Below are positions 25,044 to 33,440 of a stretch of DNA of 64,000 bases, piece after piece. The stretch covers positions 124,001 through 188,000 of the forward strand of contig NZ_QEIH01000001.1 in assembly GCF_003260195.1 (NCBI RefSeq), written 5' to 3'. The notes below the pieces were generated by a model. That model saw only the letters and a list, made by a program, of their open reading frames with translations, was not told the origin of the DNA and did no database searches. Source of the stretch: Lutibacter citreus (GTDB taxonomy: Bacteria; Bacteroidota; Bacteroidia; Flavobacteriales; Flavobacteriaceae). How positions within the stretch are numbered: position 1 is the stretch's first letter; every line of letters begins with the position of its first letter. A program made the position numbers and the translations under genes.

Positions 25044-26030
25044 ATGAAAAATTTAGGGGTTATAATTTTTCTTTGGTTTTTAATTGTTTCAATTAAAGTT
25101 GAAGCTCAGGAAACACTTCCAATATATTCGGATTATTTATCTGATAATGTATTTTTAGTGCATCCTTCTGCAGCAGGTTTTAGGGATTGTAGTAAAGTAC
25201 GATTAACTGTAAGAAATCAATGGAGCGGAGTACAAGATGCACCATCTTTACAAACATTAAATTTTCATACAAAATTTGGTCAAAAAGGAGGTTTAGGATT
25301 TATAATTTTTAATGATCAAAATGGATATCATAGTAGACAAGGGCTTCAAGGTTCTTATGCCTATCATTTAGATTTAGGGAGGCTTGAAGATTATAAACAA
25401 TTATCTTTTGGTATTTCTATGATGGTTGTAAATAATAAATTAGATGAAACTTCATTTGAAATTCCAGACCCGGTTATTTCTCAAATAGTACAAAGTTCTG
25501 GTTATTTTAATGCCGATGTTAGTATGGCTTATCACAATATGGATTTCTTTTCATATTTGACTATTAAGAATATAATGCTTACAGCAAGAAATTTATATAA
25601 TGATGATTATGAATCATTAAATTTAAGAAGGTATTTATTGTCTTTGGGCTATTATTTTGATTATTATGAAGGAAGTGGAGTAGAGTTTGAACCTTCTATT
25701 ATGGTTCAGTATATTGAAAGAACAAATGAGAAATTTATTGATTTCAATTTTAAAGTTTATAAAGAATTGGAAAATGCGAAGCTTTGGGCTGCTTTTTCAT
25801 ATAGAAGAGGATTTGATGGTGTAAATACGGAGCAATTAAATTATTTAACTCCTATTGTTGGAGTGAATTTTGATAAATATATGTTCTCTTATACTTATAC
25901 AAAACAAACTGGTGATATTTTATTTGACGATGGAAGTTACCATCAAATTACACTTGGTTTTAATTTTGGATGCTTTAGCCCAAGAAGGTTTTGGAATGAA
26001 AGAGGCGGTAAAACAAATAGAATGTTTTAG
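25044..26030 (+). CDS. PorP/SprF-family type IX secretion outer membrane protein
   Basis: A 328-residue outer-membrane beta-barrel with signal peptide ending KVEAQ. Family features: the early PIYSDYLSDNVFLVHPSAAGF (cf. the 'xNPAxAG' motif), VRNQWSGVQDAPSLQTLNFH and GGLGFIIFNDQNGYHSRQG, then alternating beta strands to the C-terminus. PorP/SprF proteins help anchor or export T9SS cargo and are usually encoded next to a large adhesin or CHU_C-type cargo. No such partner is adjacent here: upstream is the ABC/peptidase unit and downstream a convergent VWA gene. The final residues are basic (FSPRRFWNERGGKTNR), which is somewhat unusual for a barrel that normally ends in an aromatic residue. Confidence 0.88.
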   Translation: MKNLGVIIFLWFLIVSIKVEAQETLPIYSDYLSDNVFLVHPSAAGFRDCSKVRLTVRNQWSGVQDAPSLQTLNFHTKFGQKGGLGFIIFNDQNGYHSRQGLQGSYAYHLDLGRLEDYKQLSFGISMMVVNNKLDETSFEIPDPVISQIVQSSGYFNADVSMAYHNMDFFSYLTIKNIMLTARNLYNDDYESLNLRRYLLSLGYYFDYYEGSGVEFEPSIMVQYIERTNEKFIDFNFKVYKELENAKLWAAFSYRRGFDGVNTEQLNYLTPIVGVNFDKYMFSYTYTKQTGDILFDDGSYHQITLGFNFGCFSPRRFWNERGGKTNRMF

Positions 26031-26061
26031 CGTTTTACCTCTTTCATTATTAAAAGTGGGA

Positions 26062-27174
26062 TTACTTCCAACTAAAATTCTTTTTCATAGCTTGTTTTTT
26101 AATAGAACCGATTAAGGCATTTTCTAAATCGTTGTTTTTTGAAGTGGCTTGTTTTGTTGCAACGTATTTTTTTCTTTGAACATTTAATTCTTGAATTTTT
26201 TCTTGAATTATAATACGCTCTTTTTGTTTGGTTTCTACATATTTTTTTAACTCTATGTTAGATTTGTTTTGTAGATGTTTTGGCAAATATTTTTTATTCA
26301 TATCATCATAATTCATTTTTTTACTTTTTGCGGCATCTACCAAATCCCAGCTTGAGTTTTTATACATTCTACTACTTTTACTAACTGCTCTTTTAACTAC
26401 AACTTCGTCATTTAATTCTTCAGCTTTTGAATCTTGTTCATACTGTAGTTTTTGTTTGTTATAACCTTCAGCGCCATAACTAATATAGGTTTTGTTTAAT
26501 TTATTATTTAATTCAATAATAACTTTATCATAAGGAGTTTTAATGTGAACAATTTCTTTATTATGGTCAATAGTCATATAATCCCCTTTTGTTAAATGAG
26601 CACCTTCTTGCCATTTTCCTGAAATTCCATTTTCGTAGTTTCCACAAAAAATAGTGTTTACAGTAACATCTTTTTCATTTGCTAAAGAAGCAGCTTCTTT
26701 ATAACTTAATTTTCCTTGGGTGAACGGTTCATTACCTGCAATAAAAATTATTTTTAGGTCGTTTTTATTAGTTCCCCAAGCTAAGTTTTTTAATGAAGTG
26801 TTTATTACTTGTCCACAGTATTCACTGCCTCCATTTGTTCTAAGAGCAAATAATTTTTCTGAAATTACATCTAAGTCTTCACTAAAGTTTAAAACTTGTC
26901 TTATAAAGCCGTCAGATTGTTCTAAACCATCATTTCCATATTCATATAAGGCAATTTGTAAGTCTGGTTGATTTGTGCCGCATTTGGCATACGATAATTC
27001 GTTTACAATTTCCCAAAGCTGTGTTTTAGCTTGGTTAATAAGTCCGTCCATACTATTACTGGTGTCTAATAATAGTGCAACTTTAATTTGCTGTTTTGCT
27101 TCTGGATTATTAGCATTACAAGTAAAAGTTGAGATGGTTAGTGTGATGATTAATAATTTTAAAAGCGTTTTCAT
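26062..27174 (-). CDS. Secreted von Willebrand factor A domain protein
   Basis: A 370-residue protein. The N-terminal hydrophobic segment MKTLLKLLIITLTISTFTC could be a lipoprotein or Sec signal. The VWA domain (~30-240) has the MIDAS motif DTSNSM, a Thr region in LRTNGGSEYCGQ and IIFIAGNEPFTQG. The C-terminal ~120 residues are charged and helical, with a coiled-coil-like stretch (KQKERIIIQEKIQELNVQ). VWA domains bind partners through a metal ion; the partner is unknown. It is convergent with the PorP-like gene (31 bp apart). The upstream 27175-27387 stretch holds no feature that I recognise. Confidence 0.8.
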   Translation of the reverse strand: MKTLLKLLIITLTISTFTCNANNPEAKQQIKVALLLDTSNSMDGLINQAKTQLWEIVNELSYAKCGTNQPDLQIALYEYGNDGLEQSDGFIRQVLNFSEDLDVISEKLFALRTNGGSEYCGQVINTSLKNLAWGTNKNDLKIIFIAGNEPFTQGKLSYKEAASLANEKDVTVNTIFCGNYENGISGKWQEGAHLTKGDYMTIDHNKEIVHIKTPYDKVIIELNNKLNKTYISYGAEGYNKQKLQYEQDSKAEELNDEVVVKRAVSKSSRMYKNSSWDLVDAAKSKKMNYDDMNKKYLPKHLQNKSNIELKKYVETKQKERIIIQEKIQELNVQRKKYVATKQATSKNNDLENALIGSIKKQAMKKNFSWK

Positions 27175-27387
27175 AATATTCTGGTTTAAATTAAAGGTAA
27201 AAGTAAGTACAACCTTTTTTTGAAAAAACTAAGAATGAGCAGCGCTATTTTCTAATTGAGTAAACAGCACCTATAAATGAGTGAAAGCGTATTTTAAGGT
27301 GTTTAAATACCCGTTTTCAGCTGTTTTTAAGATGACAACGTTTTATTTAATGCTTTAAAGTATGTAGTTTTACAGAACAAATTAGTA

Positions 27388-27450
27388 AAATGAAACGAGT
27401 AGGCTAGAAAGTTTCTCATTAAGCGGTATTAAAATTAGCAAACAGTATAT
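27388..27450. repeat. Upstream element shared by kinase and regulator genes, copy 1
   Basis: Begins AAATGAAACGAG (27388-27399), then AAAGTTT and AGCAAAC at similar spacing to the copy at 29654-29720 ahead of the LytTR regulator gene. Possible regulator-binding or leader element. Confidence 0.4.
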
Positions 27451-27477
27451 GACTGTTGAAAATAATATTATAAATAC

Positions 27478-29655
27478 ATGAAATTAAAATCCATTTTATT
27501 GTTATTTCTTATTGTTCTTACATTTCATGTAAATGCTCAAGAAAAGAATAATAAATCTAATTATTACTCGGATTTTGTTGCCGATGAAAACGGAAATAGG
27601 CTGAATGATATTACGGTTAGAGTACAAGGTTCAAATAGAACTACTAAAACCAATATAAATGGTGAGTTTACTATTGAAGCTGGTGAAGGAGATACTATTG
27701 AGTTAAGTAAAAATGGCGTGCTAATAAATACGTATGTGTACGATGGAAGTTCGGAATATAAAATAGAAGATAATTCTAACAGATACATTTCAAAAACGAG
27801 TAAAGAACCAGAAAATGATTTTTTAATTCAGTTAGATTCAGCGCAATTTTATAAAAAAAGAGATCCGTTTAAAAGTATTGAGTTTATAGAGAATGCGTTG
27901 AAATCTCAAACCTCAAAAAGAGGGAATTCAATAAATATTGCAAATGCATATGAAGTTTTAGGTGATGTTTATGTTAATTTAAAACAATATGATTTAGCGG
28001 TTAGTAATTATAAAACTTCACTTAGCAATAAAAGTGATACTTCTGTAAAATTAAAATTAGCAAAAGCATTAACTTTTGAAGGTGATTTTAATGAAAGTAA
28101 CACAATTTTAAATTCAATTTTAAATAAAAAGAAGACTTCTTTACAAAAAATTGAAGTGTACGAAACAATTGGAGATAATTATCTAAATCTAAAAGATTAT
28201 GTGAATTCAGAAACTAATTTTAACCAAGCGCTAACCTTTGCAAAAGCTAATAACTACACTCAAAAGGTAACAATATTAAATCCTAAATTAGCTGAGGTTT
28301 CTAGATTGCAAGGTAAGGTTTCTGAAGCAAATATGTATTTAAATAATACCATTGAGGTATCAAAAAAGGCTACTTTAAATAAGCGAGCTGCAATTACAAA
28401 TTCAGTCGCAAATCAATACAGAGATCAGCAAAATTTTGATAAAGAAATTGAATTAAAAAAACAGACACTTCAAGATTTAGAAGCGGCTAATTTGAATAAA
28501 GTTAATACTGAATTTGAGGATGATGAAGAGATTTCTGTACAGCAATTAAATTTAGATATTGGTAATGCTTATGCTAAAAAGAAATCGTTTACAAAAGCTA
28601 TAGGTTATTTAGAAAAAAGTAAAAATGATGCGGATAAGGCTTCAGATATTGAAACAAAAAAAGAAGCTGTTGAACAACTTTCAGAAATTTATAAGAATGT
28701 TGGAGATTATAAAAAAGCACTTTCCAATTATCAGGAATATGTGAGCTTGGTTGATATTTTATACAAAAAGAAAGAAAAGGAAATTGAAGCTGCAGTTACT
28801 ATAAATAAGACTTTAGGAGAGAAACAAAACAGAATAAATAGTTTAGAAAAAGATAGAGAATTAACAGAGAGTAATTATAAATTATATGAAAGCGAACAAC
28901 AAGTTACTGTTGAAAATTACAAACGTCAGCGTTTAATAATTTACTCGTTAATTGGAGGTTTATTGCTGTTGTTGGCTGCAATTTATTTTATGTATAAAAG
29001 CAATAAACAGCGAAGATTGGCTAATAACTTATTAGCTTTAAAATCGTTAAGAAGTCAAATGAATCCTCACTTTATTTTTAATGCACTAAATTCTGTAAAT
29101 AGTTTTATTGCACAAAACGATGAACGAACGGCTAATAGATATTTAACCGATTTTTCTACATTAATGCGTAATGTTTTAAACAATTCCGAAGAAGATTTTA
29201 TTCCACTTTCCAAAGAAATTGAATTGTTGGAATTGTATATGAAATTAGAACATTCACGTTTTAAGGATAAATTTGACTATAAAGTTGAAATAGATGAGAA
29301 TTTAAAAATTAGTGAGTATCAAATTCCACCAATGTTATTGCAACCATATATTGAAAATGCGGTTTGGCACGGTTTGCGTTACAAAAAAGAAAAGGGATTT
29401 TTAAAGGTTGCTTTTCATCAAAAAAATGAAGAAAGCATTTGTATTGAAATCTCGGATGATGGTATTGGACGAAAAAAATCTAAAGAATTAAAAACAGCCA
29501 ATCAACAAAAACAACAATCTAAAGGAATGGATAATATTAAAAAACGTGTTGCCATTTTAAACGAAATGTATAGTGATAAAGTTGATGTATTTATTGAAGA
29601 TTTGAACACTGATAGTACAGGTACAAAAGTGGTGTTAACACTAAAAAAAGATTAA
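27478..29655 (+). CDS. LytS-type sensor histidine kinase with TPR sensor region
   Basis: A 725-residue kinase. Signal peptide MKLKSILLLFLIVLTFHVNA. A carboxypeptidase-regulatory-like beta domain follows (~28-95), then tetratricopeptide repeats (~115-440), a short coiled coil (~440-480), one membrane helix (~486-506), and a His_kinase (PF06580) region with SQMNPHFIFNALNS (phospho-acceptor His531) and ATPase motifs LLQPYIENAVWHGL and EISDDGIGRKKS. So the TPR region lies outside the inner membrane and senses an unknown signal or partner. It pairs with the LytTR regulator 87 bp downstream. The added carboxypeptidase-regulatory domain at the N-terminus is less usual for the TPR kinases. Confidence 0.92.
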   Translation: MKLKSILLLFLIVLTFHVNAQEKNNKSNYYSDFVADENGNRLNDITVRVQGSNRTTKTNINGEFTIEAGEGDTIELSKNGVLINTYVYDGSSEYKIEDNSNRYISKTSKEPENDFLIQLDSAQFYKKRDPFKSIEFIENALKSQTSKRGNSINIANAYEVLGDVYVNLKQYDLAVSNYKTSLSNKSDTSVKLKLAKALTFEGDFNESNTILNSILNKKKTSLQKIEVYETIGDNYLNLKDYVNSETNFNQALTFAKANNYTQKVTILNPKLAEVSRLQGKVSEANMYLNNTIEVSKKATLNKRAAITNSVANQYRDQQNFDKEIELKKQTLQDLEAANLNKVNTEFEDDEEISVQQLNLDIGNAYAKKKSFTKAIGYLEKSKNDADKASDIETKKEAVEQLSEIYKNVGDYKKALSNYQEYVSLVDILYKKKEKEIEAAVTINKTLGEKQNRINSLEKDRELTESNYKLYESEQQVTVENYKRQRLIIYSLIGGLLLLLAAIYFMYKSNKQRRLANNLLALKSLRSQMNPHFIFNALNSVNSFIAQNDERTANRYLTDFSTLMRNVLNNSEEDFIPLSKEIELLELYMKLEHSRFKDKFDYKVEIDENLKISEYQIPPMLLQPYIENAVWHGLRYKKEKGFLKVAFHQKNEESICIEISDDGIGRKKSKELKTANQQKQQSKGMDNIKKRVAILNEMYSDKVDVFIEDLNTDSTGTKVVLTLKKD

Positions 29656-29720
29656 ATGAAACGAGCATGTTCAAAAGTTTATACTCAACGAAATTATTAA
29701 TAGCGAACTGCAGGTGGCCG
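29654..29720. repeat. Upstream element shared by kinase and regulator genes, copy 2
   Basis: AAATGAAACGAG at 29654-29665 repeats 27388-27399 exactly, followed by AAAGTTT and AGCGAAC; includes the kinase stop codon. It lies in the 87-bp gap before the regulator gene. Confidence 0.4.
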
Positions 29721-29742
29721 CTAAAAAAAATAATAAAGACAC

Positions 29743-30477
29743 ATGAAATTGAAAGCTATAATTGTTGAAGATGAAAAAACAAGTAGAGAAATACTTAAAA
29801 ATTATATTAAAAAATATTGTCCTCAAGTAACTGTTTTAGGGGAAGCAGAAAATGTTGATGAAGCACTGGTTTTAATTAAAAGTAACGACTTAGATCTTGT
29901 TTTTTTAGATGTAGAAATGCCTTATGGTAATGCTTTTGATTTATTAGAAAAAGTTGGTAATCATACTTTTGAAACTATTTTTGTAACAGCATATAATCAA
30001 TATGCAATAGAGGCTTTAAATAAGCATGCGTCCTATTATTTATTGAAACCAATTTCAATAGATGAGTTAATAAAAGCGGTAGATTATGTGGTTGAGGTAA
30101 AAGCTAAAGAAAATGATTTACAAAACACGGTTTTAATACCTAAAACCATTACTGATACTAAAAAAATTACCATTCCAACTCAAGATGGTTTTGAGGTTTT
30201 AGAAATTAAAGACATTTTATATTGTAAGGCAGATGATAATTATACGCATATATTTTTGCAGAATGAGCATAAAAAATTAGTAAGTAAAACGCTTAAATAT
30301 TTTGAAGAAATTTTAAAAGAAAGTAGCTTTGCACGTATCCATAAATCCTATTTGGTAAACATAAATTATGTTACAAATTATAAAAAAGGAAAGGGTGGAA
30401 GCGTTGTACTAACAAATGGTAAAGAGCTCTCGGTTTCTTCATCTAAAAAAGGAGAATTGTTAGCATTTTTTAAGTAA
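29743..30477 (+). CDS. LytTR-family response regulator
   Basis: A 244-residue cytosolic regulator. The receiver domain (1-120) has the acidic pocket VEDE, the phospho-acceptor Asp56 in FLDVEMP, Thr in FVTAYNQYA and Lys in YYLLKPI. A LytTR DNA-binding domain (~140-244) contains DILYCKADDNYTHIF, FARIHKSYLVNINYV and ELSVSSSKK. It is the cognate partner of the TPR kinase just upstream. The target genes are not visible; the direct-repeat element ahead of both genes suggests autoregulation. Confidence 0.93.
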   Translation: MKLKAIIVEDEKTSREILKNYIKKYCPQVTVLGEAENVDEALVLIKSNDLDLVFLDVEMPYGNAFDLLEKVGNHTFETIFVTAYNQYAIEALNKHASYYLLKPISIDELIKAVDYVVEVKAKENDLQNTVLIPKTITDTKKITIPTQDGFEVLEIKDILYCKADDNYTHIFLQNEHKKLVSKTLKYFEEILKESSFARIHKSYLVNINYVTNYKKGKGGSVVLTNGKELSVSSSKKGELLAFFK

Positions 30478-30527
30478 ATGTTTTTGTGCTGGGTTGAAAT
30501 GATTTAAAAATTAAAAAAAATAATACA

Positions 30528-31040
30528 ATGATTATAAAAGAATTAAACGGAAACAAACCACAATTTGGTGATGATTGCTTTTTAGCAGAAAATTGTGTGA
30601 TTATTGGAGAGGTTTCAATGGGAGATCAATGTAGTATTTGGTATAATGCCGTTATTCGTGGCGATGTACACTACATTAAATTGGGAAACAAGGTAAATGT
30701 TCAGGATGGAGCTGTTATACATGCAACGTACCAAAAACACCCAACAAATATAGGGAATAATGTTTCTATTGGGCACAATGCAATGGTGCATGGCTGCACA
30801 ATTCACGATAATGTTTTAATAGGTATGGGGTCTATTGTTATGGACGATTGTGTTGTTGAAAGTAATTCAATTATTGCTGCAGGAGCAGTTGTAACTAAAG
30901 GAACTCACGTGGAATCGGGAACAATTTATGCTGGTATTCCGGCTAAAAAAGTTAAAGATATTAGTCAAGAATTAATTTCTGGTGAAATTGATAGAATAGC
31001 TAATAATTATGTAAAATATTCAGGTTGGTATAAAGAGTAA
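30528..31040 (+). CDS. Gamma-class carbonic anhydrase family protein
   Basis: A 170-residue left-handed beta-helix protein with hexapeptide repeats (for example VIIGEVSMGDQCSIWYNAVIRGD, then NIGNNVSIGHNAMVHGC). The three zinc histidines expected for the family are present (in VIHATYQKH and IGHNAMVHG). Members form trimers and either hydrate CO2 or act as YrdA/CaiE-like proteins of unknown role; the sequence does not settle this. It is a single gene, 50 bp after the regulator, and is followed by a Bacteroidota-type palindromic repeat. Confidence 0.9.
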   Translation: MIIKELNGNKPQFGDDCFLAENCVIIGEVSMGDQCSIWYNAVIRGDVHYIKLGNKVNVQDGAVIHATYQKHPTNIGNNVSIGHNAMVHGCTIHDNVLIGMGSIVMDDCVVESNSIIAAGAVVTKGTHVESGTIYAGIPAKKVKDISQELISGEIDRIANNYVKYSGWYKE

Positions 31041-31044
31041 TTGA

Positions 31045-31138
31045 GCGTTACCCATTGGGTCAGGCTTTTCATTATATCTTTTTTAGATATTTATCTGTAT
31101 AAAAATCAAAAAAAGGACGGCCCTTCAATCCTTGACGC
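31045..31138. repeat. Bacteroidota GCGTTACCC-type imperfect palindromic repeat
   Basis: Starts GCGTTACCCATTGGGTCAGG, has a T-rich ATATCTTTTTT and an A-rich complement AAAAAAAGGA in the middle, and ends CAATCCTTGACGC. I recognise this layout as a common intergenic repeat in Bacteroidota genomes. It lies between the carbonic anhydrase gene and the convergent murI gene. Confidence 0.7.
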
Positions 31139-31180
31139 ATTTTAGTTAGTAATTAGTAAATCTAATTGCTAACTAAAATT
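31139..31180. terminator. Bidirectional hairpin at murI 3' end
   Basis: ATTTTAGTTAG plus AATTAG pair with CTAATT plus CTAACTAAAAT, overlapping the murI stop codon at 31173-31175. It could terminate either strand. Confidence 0.5.
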
Positions 31181-31961
31181 CTAATTCTTCAACATTAAAA
31201 TTTACTGTAACATCATTTAATATATTTTGAAGAACAGTTTTATTAATATTAATATAAAACTGATGAGAAACTGCAGTTTTAACTTCAATATTTAAATGAA
31301 TTTTTTCTAAAATTGCTTTTGTTTGTTTTGCAACGGCTTCTCCAGAATCAATTATTTTAACCTTATCACCAACAATATTTTTTATTTGAGGAATTAAATA
31401 AGGATAATGTGTGCAACCCAAAACTAAATGATCAATATTATAGGTTAGCATTGGTTTTATATAAATTTCAAGTAATTGTTTAATTTCAGGTGAATTTAAT
31501 TTCCCCTGTTCAATTAAAGAAACCAAGCCTTCTCCATCTTGTTCAATGTGAGTTATGTTGTTAGCGTATTCTTTAGTTGTTTTTTCAAAAAGTTTGCTTG
31601 TAAGCGTTCCTTTGGTAGCTAAAACGCCTATAGCTCCAGTTTTACTTAATAGGGCAGCAGGCTTAATGGCAGGCTCTATACCAATAAAAGGAATGTTGTA
31701 GTTTTTACGTAAATATTCTATAGCATTAGTTGTAGCAGTATTACAGGCTATAATAATTAATTTGCATCCTTTTGTAATTAAAAGCTCTGTATTTTTAATA
31801 CTTAAAGCAAGAATTTCATCTGAGGATTTTTCTCCATAAGGAGCATTCTTACTATCAGCTAAATAAATAGTGTTTTCATTTGGTAGTAATTTAATAACTT
31901 CTTTCCAAATGGAAGTTCCTCCAATACCAGAATCAAATAAGCCAATGGGTAGATTGTTCAC
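31173..31961 (-). CDS. murI: Glutamate racemase
   Basis: A 262-residue enzyme that makes D-glutamate for peptidoglycan. The two catalytic cysteines are in IIACNTATTNA (~residue 73) and VLGCTHYPYL (~residue 183). The start LFDSGIGGTSIWKEV and GIEPAIKPAA are standard. It follows the ompH pair on the same strand but is separated by a strong terminator at 32001-32022, so it probably has its own promoter. In Flavobacteriaceae murI is often found just after the bamA/ompH genes, as here. Confidence 0.95.
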   Translation of the reverse strand: MNNLPIGLFDSGIGGTSIWKEVIKLLPNENTIYLADSKNAPYGEKSSDEILALSIKNTELLITKGCKLIIIACNTATTNAIEYLRKNYNIPFIGIEPAIKPAALLSKTGAIGVLATKGTLTSKLFEKTTKEYANNITHIEQDGEGLVSLIEQGKLNSPEIKQLLEIYIKPMLTYNIDHLVLGCTHYPYLIPQIKNIVGDKVKIIDSGEAVAKQTKAILEKIHLNIEVKTAVSHQFYININKTVLQNILNDVTVNFNVEELEF

Positions 31962-31993
31962 GTTTAATAAACTTGTTTTTTGAAATATAAAAG

Positions 31994-32022
31994 TATAAAA
32001 AAATCCCGCTATTGCGGGATTT
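31994..32022 (-). terminator. Terminator of the bamA-ompH unit
   Basis: AAATCCCGC (32001-32009) and GCGGGATTT (32014-32022), 4-nt loop. On the minus strand it is followed by a run of seven T, after the last ompH gene. Confidence 0.85.
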
Positions 32023-32044
32023 AATTTTATATGAATGTAGTATT

Positions 32045-32545
32045 TTATTGAATACCTAATTTTGTTTTAACAGCAGGTAATAAATCAGTACCATTAGCAA
32101 CTATAATACTTGCAGCATCTAAAACATATGTAAAACCTTGATCTTTAGCAACATCTTCAATAGCTTTTCTTGCTTTTTCTAAGATTGGTTTTAATTTTTC
32201 ATCTCTCTTTTTTCTAATGTCTTCTTGAGCAATTTGAGAAGATTGATATAATTTTTGTTGATCTTGTTGAACTTCAGCTTGTCTTTGTTGATTTACTTCA
32301 GCAGTTTGAGTTTTAACTTCAGCTTCGTATTTTTTTAATTTCGCTGCAAGTTTATCATTCTCAGATTTTAATTCAGTTTCATAAGTTTTACTCAATTTTT
32401 CTAAGTCAGCATTTAATGCTTTTGTTTCTGGCATTAGACTTAATAATAAATCTGTGCTTATATGTCCTACTTTAGTTTGAGCTTGAGCTGAATTAAATCC
32501 TAAAGTAATTATTGCAATTAATAATAATGTTCTAAACTGTTTCAT
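32045..32545 (-). CDS. OmpH/Skp-family periplasmic chaperone
   Basis: A 166-residue secreted protein; signal peptide MKQFRTLLLIAIITLGFNSAQA. The body shows the Skp/OmpH pattern: a short beta segment (VGHISTDLLLSLMPE), two long helices rich in K, E and Q that form the chaperone arms (~45-115), and a closing domain (DQGFTYVLDAAS). Skp trimers hold unfolded outer-membrane proteins for BamA. Encoded 36 bp after a second OmpH-like gene and downstream of bamA, which fits a role in outer-membrane protein assembly. Confidence 0.92.
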   Translation of the reverse strand: MKQFRTLLLIAIITLGFNSAQAQTKVGHISTDLLLSLMPETKALNADLEKLSKTYETELKSENDKLAAKLKKYEAEVKTQTAEVNQQRQAEVQQDQQKLYQSSQIAQEDIRKKRDEKLKPILEKARKAIEDVAKDQGFTYVLDAASIIVANGTDLLPAVKTKLGIQ

Positions 32546-32581
32546 TTTATTCTTGTTATTTAAATTAATTATTCTTGTTTG

Positions 32582-33373
32582 TTAGTCTTCTTTGTTTTTA
32601 GCGTCTTCTATTTCCTGTATTCTCTTTAATCTTTTAGCTTCAATAGCTTTTTTAAGTTCTTCACGTTTTTTTAATTGTAAAGCTCTTTTTTCTTCAATTT
32701 TTCTTTTTAGTTCTTCTCTCTTAGTATCGCGCACTTTTAAATCATCTGGTGCATCTTTTTTAACTTTGTTTAATTCAAGAGAGCCAGACTGTGGTTTTAC
32801 TCCATTTGGGTTAGTTTTTTTCCCTTCTTGTTTTTCTTTAGCAGCAGTTACTTTTTTTGTTTGCGTAATACTTCTAATTACCAGTTCGCTAATGTCATAT
32901 TGTTTGTTTGTATATAACATTATTAAATCCGTTGATTTATCAAGAACAAAGTCGTATTTTCTTTTTACGGCAATATCTTGAATAGCGTTATAAATCAAGT
33001 CCTGAATTGGTTGAACAGTTTGCTGTCTTAGTACAAATAAATCTCCATTAACACCAAAATATGAATCTTGCAATTTTTTTAATTCTAAAGTTTTAATTTG
33101 AATATCTTCTTCTTTATCCAAAATTAATTCCTTAGTCATTAAAGCTTTTTCAATATTTAGCTCAGTTTTTAAATCGTCAATTTCTTTTTGCTGTTTTTCT
33201 ATATTTATTTGCCAATTTAAAGCTTTACTGTTAATCTGAGATTGAGCCTCATTATATTCAGGTATATTTTCTAAAATATATTCCATATCTATATAGCCTA
33301 TTCTTTGAGATCTCTGAGCTATAGCAGATATGCTTATTATTAAAAGTGTTGATAAAAGAACTTTTTTGATCAT
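32582..33373 (-). CDS. OmpH/Skp-family chaperone with charged C-terminal extension
   Basis: A 263-residue secreted OmpH-like protein with signal peptide MIKKVLLSTLLIISISAIA. The first ~165 residues match Skp (IGYIDMEYILENIPEY at the start; YDFVLDKSTDLIMLY at the end of the core). The remaining ~100 residues are highly charged, rich in Lys, Arg and Glu with repeats like KKREELKKAIEAKR, and predicted as a long helix. This tail is absent from the shorter paralogue and could contact the envelope or BamA. It has its own -7-like box at 33422-33429, between the bamA stop and this gene. Confidence 0.9.
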   Translation of the reverse strand: MIKKVLLSTLLIISISAIAQRSQRIGYIDMEYILENIPEYNEAQSQINSKALNWQINIEKQQKEIDDLKTELNIEKALMTKELILDKEEDIQIKTLELKKLQDSYFGVNGDLFVLRQQTVQPIQDLIYNAIQDIAVKRKYDFVLDKSTDLIMLYTNKQYDISELVIRSITQTKKVTAAKEKQEGKKTNPNGVKPQSGSLELNKVKKDAPDDLKVRDTKREELKRKIEEKRALQLKKREELKKAIEAKRLKRIQEIEDAKNKED

Positions 33374-33421
33374 AACTATTATGTATTTAGAAAAAATCGT
33401 GCCAATTTAAAATTTCATTTA

Positions 33422-33429
33422 CAAATATA
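33422..33429 (-). promoter_or_regulatory. Predicted -7 box for ompH genes
   Basis: On the minus strand TATATTTG (33429-33422) lies in the 67-bp gap after bamA, about 49 bp before the ompH start. Suggests an extra promoter for the chaperone genes within the envelope operon. Confidence 0.45.
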
Positions 33430-33440
33430 ACAGATTTACA

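Noticed and set aside
27388..29720. Canonical LytTR binding sites in the shared leader element
   Set aside because: The repeats do not fit the published consensus with its 12-13 bp spacing well enough; only an unexplained shared element is reported.
32582..32981. Open frames on the opposite strand within ompH, leuC, pyruvate kinase-like and other genes
   Set aside because: They lie wholly inside well-supported genes, lack domains and arise from codon bias of the real frame.
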